From the NCBI GenBank assembly GCA_017999915.1, contig JAGNKX010000001.1, positions 434,001-498,000 on the forward strand: a stretch of 64,000 bases of DNA, read 5' to 3'. The notes under the pieces are model-generated. The model did not search any database. It had not been told where the DNA came from and worked only from the letters and a program-made list of their open reading frames with translations. A program made the translations under genes and the position numbers. Within the stretch, counting starts at the first letter, position 1, and the number at the start of each line of letters is the position of its first letter. This DNA is from Spirochaetota bacterium. Its GTDB lineage: Bacteria; Spirochaetota; UBA4802; UBA5550. Of this stretch, positions 8,630-15,611 are shown piece after piece.

Positions 8630-8893
8630 TCACCGCTGTTTATAGAGCCGGTCATCTTTTTTCAATATTACCGTATCATTCTCGATTCTTTTTAATTCCA
8701 GACAAAAATTGACAAATTCATTGTATTCAATGGGCTGAAATGCCATTGCGTCAAAATGGATTTGTTTTTCCGCGTCCAGGACTATTGACCCGCTTTTTTT
8801 TGTGACAACGATCCTGCGGCTGCCGAACCTGTTTTTACCTCATGGGTCCTGGTCACTTCCTGGCTTATCAAAGATTTCATTCAATTTCGTCAT
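8630..8893 (-). pseudogene. Small gene interrupted by an in-frame TGA (or a one-base frameshift)
   Basis: An 88-codon frame starts with an ATG overlapping the stop codon of the upstream gene (ATGA, 8890-8893) and ends TGA at 8630-8632. Codon 18 (8840-8842) is TGA. The 69 codons after it read as convincing protein (for example RIVVTKKSGSIVLDAEK, then FVNFCLELKR). Alternatively, a second ATG at 8880 opens another frame (MKSLISQEVTRTHEVK) that would join the downstream frame if the A5 tract at 8832-8836 had one more A. So this is either a decayed gene, a real nonsense change, or a base-calling error. Last gene of the leftward envelope operon. Function unknown. Confidence 0.6.
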
Positions 8894-9351
8894 TCAATGA
8901 TAACCGCCCCTTTTTCGAAGAGGATATCCAGGATATAGGAGTCCCTTTTGGAATTAATAGGGGTATAGGCGATCAGCTGGCCCGAAAATTCGAGGTTCCT
9001 GTTCTCTGAGAGCATGGAGATCGATACCGCGCTGTCTATATAGACATGGTAGACAATTTTCACGTTCAGACGCTCAGCCTCGGGGTCGGTCAGGATGACA
9101 CGGTATTTTTTCTTGAGGCGCGTGGTTTTCTGTATCGATGTCACCAGTCCCCGGACCAGCACAATTGAGTTCATCCTGCTTTCAAGGAAGTCATCGCGCA
9201 GGATCGGGGCGGTGCGTTGAAATTCAGAAAAAAACTTCTTATCCAGCGGGAGCGCTTTCTGTTGTGGCGCCCCCTCCTCCGGGAAAAGCCTTATCGGCGC
9301 CATTGTCATCAGCAGAAGCGCGGAACATATCCGTAGAATATTCGCTGTCAT
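8890..9351 (-). CDS. Exported protein with OB-fold-like region
   Basis: A 153-residue protein with an N-terminal signal sequence (about residues 1-22, hydrophobic ICSALLLMTMAPI). The following segment, SIVLVRGLVTSIQKT...YRVILTD, has the alternating strand pattern of a small OB-fold of the tRNA_anti-like type seen in bacterial exported proteins. The resemblance is weak. It starts 12 bases after the htrA stop with AAGGCGGT upstream and overlaps the next gene by four bases, so it is co-transcribed. A periplasmic role with the neighbouring protease and amidase is inferred from position only. Confidence 0.75.
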   Translation of the reverse strand: MTANILRICSALLLMTMAPIRLFPEEGAPQQKALPLDKKFFSEFQRTAPILRDDFLESRMNSIVLVRGLVTSIQKTTRLKKKYRVILTDPEAERLNVKIVYHVYIDSAVSISMLSENRNLEFSGQLIAYTPINSKRDSYILDILFEKGAVIIE

Positions 9352-9363
9352 ATCGTACCGCCT

Positions 9364-10674
9364 TCAATCGGAAAGTTGTATTTCAAAAACTCGGGAATCC
9401 CTGTTCACAGTGATCCTTCCTATCCGTGAGCCGCCTTTATCGAATATTCTCATAAATGAATCCAGGGATGAGATTCTTTTGCCGTCCATTGAGAGAAGAA
9501 CATCGCCTTTTTTCAGGTTATAGAGAATGCTCTTCGGCGATACATCCGATATGACCACGCCGCCGGTCTGGGAATTCTCATCTATTTCAATGCCGTAGAG
9601 CATGAAGAGCCTGTTCATGGCGGTCCGTATTTTTTTATATACCGTCCGCTCCATCAGCATGAGGTTCACCTCCTCCATGCGACCGTTCCGGGACAGGGTA
9701 ATGTCGATGGTCGTTCCGACCGGTTTGTTCCCAACGGACCGAATGAGGCTCCCCAGGGTCGTTATTTTTTCCCCGTCCACTTCACGAATGATATCGCCGG
9801 TGAGAAGACCCGCCGATTCAGCGGGGGAATTCTTTATCACTGATACTATCTTGAGAAAGCTCTCCTCTTTCCCGATGCCGTTCCGTTTTTCCTTGACCAG
9901 GAATCCTATCCATCCGCGTCTGACCCTCCCATGCCGGATAAGCTCGCGGCACACCTGCTTAACCAGATTGGAAGGTATGGCGAAGCTTATCCCCTGGAAG
10001 CCGCCTGATTCGGAACGGATCGCCGTGTTGATGCCCACGAGCTTTCCTTTCAGATTGATGAGGGGCCCGCCGGAATTGCCCGGGTTGATGGACACATCAG
10101 TCTGAATAAAATCCTCAATGTCGGCAAACCCTATATTGTCCCTCCCCTTTGATGAAACAATGCCGCCGGTGATGGTCTGCCGGAGTCCGTAGGGATTGCC
10201 GATGGCCAGGACCCATTCCCCTTCACAGAGCCGGTTTGAATCATCGAAGAGGACCGGGCTCAACGGCACGGCATCTGGATGCCTTATTTTTAGAAGGGCA
10301 AGGTCGGTTTTCTGGTCGGCAAGATACAATTTTCCGTTCTCAAATCTATCCAGCTCCAACGGCACGCCGTCTTTTAAAAGAACCTGAAAATAGTCGCCCT
10401 TCATGACCACGTGATAATTGGTGACTATATACCCGCCCTCAATAATGGTTCCGGAGCCGTAGGCGATCTTTTTGAAATTCCCGTCTTTCCCGCCTGCTTT
10501 TCTTTCATATATGGAAATGCTCACCACGGAATTCTTGACCGAATCAGCCGCATTGATAAAAGGCCCGTTGAAAGTATCAGGCCCCGCCGCGCCGAGCAGC
10601 GTTACGACGCTAATGACCGACAACAGCGTCAAAATAGCTGGTGCCATCCGGCATGGTGTACTTTTTAAAATCAA
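9364..10674 (-). CDS. HtrA/DegP-like periplasmic serine protease
   Basis: A trypsin-like quality-control protease with an N-terminal signal or anchor helix. The catalytic triad is visible (numbered from the chosen start): H88 in TNYHVV, D124 in KTDLALL, S201 in NPGNSGGP. Two PDZ-like regions follow (about 255-340 and 370-430). The start is uncertain: the frame is open up to 10722, far inside the upstream amidase gene. A TTG at 10674 preceded by GGGGAAAGGAA gives a good signal peptide, and an ATG at 10647 is also possible. Either start makes the gene overlap the amidase coding region by 38-65 bases, so translation is probably coupled. Confidence 0.92.
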   Translation of the reverse strand: MILKSTPCRMAPAILTLLSVISVVTLLGAAGPDTFNGPFINAADSVKNSVVSISIYERKAGGKDGNFKKIAYGSGTIIEGGYIVTNYHVVMKGDYFQVLLKDGVPLELDRFENGKLYLADQKTDLALLKIRHPDAVPLSPVLFDDSNRLCEGEWVLAIGNPYGLRQTITGGIVSSKGRDNIGFADIEDFIQTDVSINPGNSGGPLINLKGKLVGINTAIRSESGGFQGISFAIPSNLVKQVCRELIRHGRVRRGWIGFLVKEKRNGIGKEESFLKIVSVIKNSPAESAGLLTGDIIREVDGEKITTLGSLIRSVGNKPVGTTIDITLSRNGRMEEVNLMLMERTVYKKIRTAMNRLFMLYGIEIDENSQTGGVVISDVSPKSILYNLKKGDVLLSMDGKRISSLDSFMRIFDKGGSRIGRITVNRDSRVFEIQLSD

Positions 10675-12034
10675 TTCCTTTCCCCTTGGGCGCATGCTTG
10701 TATTTTGTATCTCTCGGGGCAAGCCCGGTCAGCAGCGAGAATATCCCAACGGCGATTCCCTCCGCTATTTCATTCTGTTTTTTTGTCAGCAGAAGCCGGT
10801 CACGGCTCCTGTTCAGGTATCCCAGCTCGATGAACGCGTTGATGGCATTGACATGGAGCGGCATGATCCATACCGATATATAGCTCTTGCCGGGTTTTTG
10901 TGACCGATTATCGTCACCGTGAATATTGAGTGAATAGCATATGTAGCGGATGATTTCATAGGAAGCATAAGCGTTGTCGCCGCCGAAGCCTTCCTCTCCC
11001 CCGTCGCGCCGGTAATGCTCGTAGGAAGACCGCTCCCGGTCCCAGAACCTTCCTTCGGGGACAAAGTTATCAAAGGTCGGGGCATATCGGCTTGAGGGAA
11101 CGCGGTAGCGTGCCGCACGCTCCCATCCCGGGCTGTCCGCATAGGACCACCTGACCATGTTGTACCGGTACCCCTTGAAGCCGGAACGGTCTATTTCAAG
11201 GCTGTTCCGCAATGGATACCCGGTGAAATAAATCGACGTATCGTTCAGGAACCAGTCAAAATCGGAGCGGGTGTTTTCCTCAATGAACCATTCCCGGTAA
11301 CGGCTCTTCGTGTAAAACTTTTTACTCTCCTCCTCTTTCTTCAGGTAGGCAAGTCCTTTCCGGAGAAAGGAATAGGGCGGAGTGATGACCGGGTTCATGC
11401 CCTCGAAGTCCCGGGGCGCGTCTTTTGCCAGGTGGAGCGATACGACCAGGTGAGGCCTGACGGCATTGATGCGGGATATTCGACCCGGCTGCATTTCACC
11501 GAATATGTCAGGATAATCGAAAAGCCTGAAAAGAGCGTTCGGATCCTCCCGGTCATAGGCCTCTTCTTCGGATACCGAGCGTCCCCGGCTCATATAGGTC
11601 AGGATAGTGGCCTTTTGCGGCATTCCATCGGCATATCGCTCCAGGATGCGGTAGAATTTTTCCCTGTCTCCCCCCGGCGCAAGGAGCTTCAAGATCTTTT
11701 CCGTCTTTTTTGCGATGCTGTAAACGATTTCCCGTTCCTGTATGGACCCTCTGGAGGCGCCCTCCTTGAAATGATCAAGGAATCGCCGGTATACGGTGTC
11801 ATACCTGTCACCATGGACCGACATGAGTTTTCTTCCCACCCCGCCATGGCCCGGGTCAATAACGACCCTGAAAGTCGGGAATTCCTGTATGCTCGTCATG
11901 GCGGGCATCATGACAAAAAAAATGACAGCGACAGGAATCAACAACCATGGTTTGAGGAGCAGATTTACCGTGAAAAAGTAGCATTCAATAATATTATACT
12001 TGATGACTTCTATTTTTTTTCTGGGAACGGCCAT
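10610..12034 (-). CDS. N-acetylmuramoyl-L-alanine amidase (Amidase_3 type), membrane-anchored
   Basis: Cleaves the amide bond between muramic acid and the stem peptide of peptidoglycan. An N-terminal membrane helix (about residues 28-46) is followed by the AmiC-type zinc fold: H63 in VVIDPGHGG, a Glu near 100-102, H201 in VSLHLAKD, and the late glutamate in FIELGYLNR. At 474 residues it is longer than plain AmiC. The extra length is a charged, Tyr-rich insertion (about residues 205-375) between the second His and the final Glu, which suggests a spirochaete-specific regulatory or substrate-contact domain. First gene of the leftward operon with htrA. Confidence 0.9.
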   Translation of the reverse strand: MAVPRKKIEVIKYNIIECYFFTVNLLLKPWLLIPVAVIFFVMMPAMTSIQEFPTFRVVIDPGHGGVGRKLMSVHGDRYDTVYRRFLDHFKEGASRGSIQEREIVYSIAKKTEKILKLLAPGGDREKFYRILERYADGMPQKATILTYMSRGRSVSEEEAYDREDPNALFRLFDYPDIFGEMQPGRISRINAVRPHLVVSLHLAKDAPRDFEGMNPVITPPYSFLRKGLAYLKKEEESKKFYTKSRYREWFIEENTRSDFDWFLNDTSIYFTGYPLRNSLEIDRSGFKGYRYNMVRWSYADSPGWERAARYRVPSSRYAPTFDNFVPEGRFWDRERSSYEHYRRDGGEEGFGGDNAYASYEIIRYICYSLNIHGDDNRSQKPGKSYISVWIMPLHVNAINAFIELGYLNRSRDRLLLTKKQNEIAEGIAVGIFSLLTGLAPRDTKYKHAPKGKGIDFKKYTMPDGTSYFDAVVGH

Positions 12035-12203
12035 GCGCTCTTACTGTCTATATCTCAGAATTGATGGTGCAAATATTAAACCCGCTCGCTATAAATTCTA
12101 TTACAATTTATCCGGGGTTAACTATTTTTTAGAGGATTGTTCCCGGATATGGATAATTACCGCAATCGCTTGCGATCCTTCCGTAATCGGCATGTTCAAT
12201 TAA

Positions 12204-12234
12204 TAAAAAAAAGGGGACGAATCCCCTTTTTTTT
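12204..12234 (-). terminator. Rho-independent terminator of the 12257-13054 gene
   Basis: The stem AAGGGGA/TCCCCTT closes on a CGAA loop with runs of A and T on both sides, so it could work in both directions. It lies 22 bases beyond the stop of the leftward gene. Confidence 0.8.
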
Positions 12235-12256
12235 ATTTCTATGACAAAAATTCTGA

Positions 12257-13054
12257 TTACTTGGTTTTAGTCTCGGTCTTGGTCTCTTCTTTCTTTTCAG
12301 CGTAAAGCCTGTTTTTATTATCAGCCTTGGCGACTTTATATTTATCATGAATGCTCTTTTTCTCATTATCATCTTTCGCGAGAGATTCCAGGATCGCTAT
12401 GCCATAGGCCCTTGCCACGCGCATGTGATACACGGAACCGGCATAGGACCTGTTTTGTTTCGATGACTGGGCATCGTCAACCTGGCCGTAGGCAACCCTT
12501 AATCTCAAGTGGTTATTCTGGAGCTGTTCCGCTACGTCAGGATCGATGCGGGAACTGATATTCAGATGGAGAAGAAGAACCTTGCCGGCGCACTCATTGA
12601 GGAGCTCATCATTCTGCTTTTGATAGTCATCGATAACGAGCTTGAAAAGCTCATTGATCGCGGTCAGGTTTTTTTCCAGTTTGTCCCTGGCATAGATCAT
12701 GTTCCGCTTGTAGTACTGTTCGAGGCCTTCTTTATATCCGTTATATATTTCCTGATATTTTGTATCCCATCCTTTGCCTGAATTATTTTTTATCAGAACA
12801 TTCAGGAGGTATATGTCTTCAAGATTTCTCTTCATCAATTTTTCAACAATTTCATTGGCATGAAATTTTGCCAGATAATCGTCTTCAGGCCTGGTTGACT
12901 CATCAAAATCCTTGCTTCTGTACGATCCGTCGGGCATCTTTTTAATGCCGTCATCCTTCTTCTCCGCGGCTTTCTCCTGGGCGAACGCAAGAGAAAAAGC
13001 GAATACGCTTACTATAATAAGCGACATAACTTTGCAGCACCTTCTCATCGTCAT
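12257..13054 (-). CDS. Exported helical protein of unknown function
   Basis: A 265-residue protein with a typical signal peptide (MTMRRCCKV, a hydrophobic core, then LAFAQE) and no lipobox Cys at the cleavage site. The mature part is helical and charged, with a Lys/Glu/Thr-rich tail (about the last 20 residues). The segment around residue 190-220 reads YGQVDDAQSSKQNRSYAGSVYHMRVARAYG. GAGGAG lies 8 bases before the ATG at 13054, which is preferred to the upstream frame extension to 13078. It stands alone with its own terminator. No family recognised. Confidence 0.8.
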   Translation of the reverse strand: MTMRRCCKVMSLIIVSVFAFSLAFAQEKAAEKKDDGIKKMPDGSYRSKDFDESTRPEDDYLAKFHANEIVEKLMKRNLEDIYLLNVLIKNNSGKGWDTKYQEIYNGYKEGLEQYYKRNMIYARDKLEKNLTAINELFKLVIDDYQKQNDELLNECAGKVLLLHLNISSRIDPDVAEQLQNNHLRLRVAYGQVDDAQSSKQNRSYAGSVYHMRVARAYGIAILESLAKDDNEKKSIHDKYKVAKADNKNRLYAEKKEETKTETKTK

Positions 13055-13243
13055 AATATTTCTCCTCGTGAAAAACAATATTTATTCAAATTAAAAAAAC
13101 TAGTCTTTCTATCCTTATGGAAAAATTAATGATATGTTAATTTTCAAATTATAAATAATCAACACTTTTTTTATATATCGTACTATTTTCCTTTCTACTT
13201 AATCCTTTTATTCTAAAATATGCAATTCCGATAACTAATTATG

Positions 13244-14581
13244 TCACAACACCAGTATTATACGCACATCCATCGTATTGGTGTTAGTTGGTCCGGTCAC
13301 TATGAGATTCCCCACTTTCTCATGGAAATGGTATGAATCATTTGATGCGATGTATGTATTGATATCGATCCCCATTTTCCTCGATTGATCCAGCGTCAAG
13401 CCGTCTGCAACTGCTCCGGCAGCGTCCGTGGGGCCGTCGCTGCCGTCAGTGCCGACGCTGGCCATGGTGATCCGTTCCATTCCTTCTATAAACAATGCCG
13501 CGTGCATGGCAAACTCCATGTTCCTTCCGCCCAGGCCGTCGCCGTTAACCACGACCGTGGTTTCCCCTCCGCTTACAACGCACGCCGGAGCAGACACCGG
13601 ATTGGAGGATGCCGCGATCTCCCGGGCCACCCGGGAGTGCCAGAAAGCGGCGTCCCTCGTATCCCCTTCGATCATGGATGATAGAATGATGCTGTTATAG
13701 CCGCGGGCCACTGCCTCATCCCGCGCTGCCTGGAGGGCTATGATATTCGATGCCACGATGAGATTCGTAATATTTTTAAAAATCGGATCATCGGAACCGG
13801 GATTTTCCTCGATATCGCCCCGGACGCCCATTTGTATGCGGCCCAATACTGACGCCGGCACCTGATCATCGAGGCCGTAATTTTCAATTATCCCCAATGC
13901 ATCGCGGAACGTTGACCGGTCCGGCACAAAGGGGCCCGAAGCGATCACATCCATGTTGTCTCCAACCACGTCAGATATCATGAGGTTGATCACCGTGGCT
14001 CCCCCTGCCGCCCTCGCCAGATTGCCGCCCTTCACCAGAGACAGGTGCTTCCGCACCGTGTTGACTTCATGAATACCGGCGCCGCATTTGAGCAGGAGGG
14101 ACGTCGTTTCCCTTTTTTCCTCAAGGCTTATCGGCTCAGGGGGGAGCGGCAGGAGCGCCGAGCCGCCGCCCGATATAAGCGATATGATCAGATCATCCGC
14201 GGTTGCGCTGTTCAATAAATCCAGCACCTGTTTCGCCCCCTTTACCCCGTTGGCATCAGGCACGGGATGGGCTGCTTCGATGATTTTTATTTTTTGAAGT
14301 CTATCCGTATACCCGTATTTGACGCAAATGAGGCCCTCATCAAGGCGGTCACCGAGAAGTTCCTCAACTGCCCTGGCCATAGGCGCCGTTGCCTTGCCGG
14401 CGCCGGTCACTATGATACGGCGAAAACCGTCCAGATCGAATTCCTTCATAACCTGCTCCCCGGATAATAGCTGGAGCGTGTTATTCTTTCTCCTTACATG
14501 AGTATCTACCGCGGTCACCGGATTCACCGCTGCAATGGCAGCCTTATAAATGGCCGTCAAATCTTCTCTTGCCTTTGACAT
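13244..14581 (-). CDS. gckA: Glycerate 2-kinase (MOFRL family)
   Basis: Phosphorylates glycerate to 2-phosphoglycerate. Family features are the N-terminal GAGKATAPMA motif, the glycine-rich SLISGGGSALLPLP segment, and the late MOFRL domain with ETTVVVNGDGLGGRNMEFA and a DGSDGPTDAAGA motif. At 445 residues it is full length. These proteins were once annotated as hydroxypyruvate reductase TtuD; glycerate kinase activity is the established function. GGGGGA precedes the ATG by 7 bases. Isolated gene, so no pathway context is visible. Confidence 0.93.
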   Translation of the reverse strand: MSKAREDLTAIYKAAIAAVNPVTAVDTHVRRKNNTLQLLSGEQVMKEFDLDGFRRIIVTGAGKATAPMARAVEELLGDRLDEGLICVKYGYTDRLQKIKIIEAAHPVPDANGVKGAKQVLDLLNSATADDLIISLISGGGSALLPLPPEPISLEEKRETTSLLLKCGAGIHEVNTVRKHLSLVKGGNLARAAGGATVINLMISDVVGDNMDVIASGPFVPDRSTFRDALGIIENYGLDDQVPASVLGRIQMGVRGDIEENPGSDDPIFKNITNLIVASNIIALQAARDEAVARGYNSIILSSMIEGDTRDAAFWHSRVAREIAASSNPVSAPACVVSGGETTVVVNGDGLGGRNMEFAMHAALFIEGMERITMASVGTDGSDGPTDAAGAVADGLTLDQSRKMGIDINTYIASNDSYHFHEKVGNLIVTGPTNTNTMDVRIILVL

Positions 14582-14853
14582 TCAGTCATCCCCCATGACC
14601 CAATGGAGTTGGTTTTGGAACTATATGATTATTAATGATACCGCATCATTTCTGAAAAGTCAATAGTCTTATGCCCATCCCGTTTTTGTATTCTGAAAGA
14701 AAGCGGTATTGTTGCGTGCTCTCTTGAATACAACGATGTGAGATGATTCACTTAGTGGCATCAGCTCCGATCAAATTTCGTATAAGGGCTGTTACAAATC
14801 CATCCCTCTGTGAAACGGTGTGCTAGTACGGTGCCGTGCTTAAGGAAGCTAGT

Positions 14854-15312
14854 CTAATGCATTTCCTTGAAATAAAAATCGATGTCGAAGCCCCCGAATT
14901 TCGAGTTGAAGGAGAGGTTTATATTTTCATAGAGGGTCTTCATGGAAATCGGGTCATCGTTGAATTCCGGCGCGTTGAGTTTGATGTCATGCTTCAAAAA
15001 CTGCATCTGGTTGGCGAAGGTCCCGGTGATAAGGTTCGCCAGTTCGCCTGCCACGTCACCGTGGTACTTTCGGATCGTCTTCATGTCGTCGGAATTGATG
15101 AATTTCATGGTGATGAGGTCAAGGGTCTTCTTGGGAAGATTTATGATGATCTCTCCCTTCATGGTTCCGTTGATCTCAACGACCACCAGGGGGTCTTTGG
15201 TTTTAGACTGGGTTTCGAACACTTCCTCAACTGAGGCATCATCGAGAAAGTGCTTGAATATATGATTTACGGAACGAACCAGATATTTTGAGTACCTATC
15301 TGTATCAACCAT
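14854..15312 (-). CDS. cheX: CheX-like chemotaxis phosphatase
   Basis: CheX-family proteins dephosphorylate CheY-P; in spirochaetes CheX is the main CheY phosphatase. The CheX active-site ExxN helix is seen as E90 and N93 in GDVAGELANLITGTF, and the length (152 residues) and the beta-strand IKGE/IIINLP-like region agree. The ATG at 15312 has GAGGT about 7 bases upstream; the upstream GTG would overlap that site. No cheA or cheY lies nearby, so it may act on an unlinked flagellar chemotaxis system, consistent with flaB in this window. Confidence 0.85.
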   Translation of the reverse strand: MVDTDRYSKYLVRSVNHIFKHFLDDASVEEVFETQSKTKDPLVVVEINGTMKGEIIINLPKKTLDLITMKFINSDDMKTIRKYHGDVAGELANLITGTFANQMQFLKHDIKLNAPEFNDDPISMKTLYENINLSFNSKFGGFDIDFYFKEMH

Positions 15313-15556
15313 GAACACACCTCATAATAATGCGGATCGCCTTTTCTGTATGACGTATCCTTTGACCTGTTGAATAACTGTTCAACAATACTATCAAGTA
15401 CCCTCTGCCGGTGGCGGGTGCACGTGTCTGTCATTAATTAGTTATACAACAAGTCTATTCTTTATAGCGGAAAACATCCGTAGGAAAACATGTATATTCG
15501 GAAAAATTTTCTGTCAATAATTTTACATAATTATGTCACATAAAATCGCAACCATG

Positions 15557-15582
15557 AAAAACGCGCCCGGAGCGGACGCGTT
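15557..15582 (-). terminator. Terminator of alaS
   Basis: Reading leftward, AACGCG and CGCGTT enclose an inner TCCG/CGGG stem with a CTC loop, followed by TTTTT. It lies 30 bases beyond the alaS stop codon. Confidence 0.75.
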
Positions 15583-15611
15583 ATTAGCTCCCATGCATTT
15601 TGGGTTTGCGG

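Noticed and set aside
8840-8842. Selenocysteine reading of the in-frame TGA
   Set aside because: The context P-TGA-G-K-N-R has no CxxU or UxxC redox motif and no convincing SECIS hairpin was seen just after it; decay or a base error is simpler.
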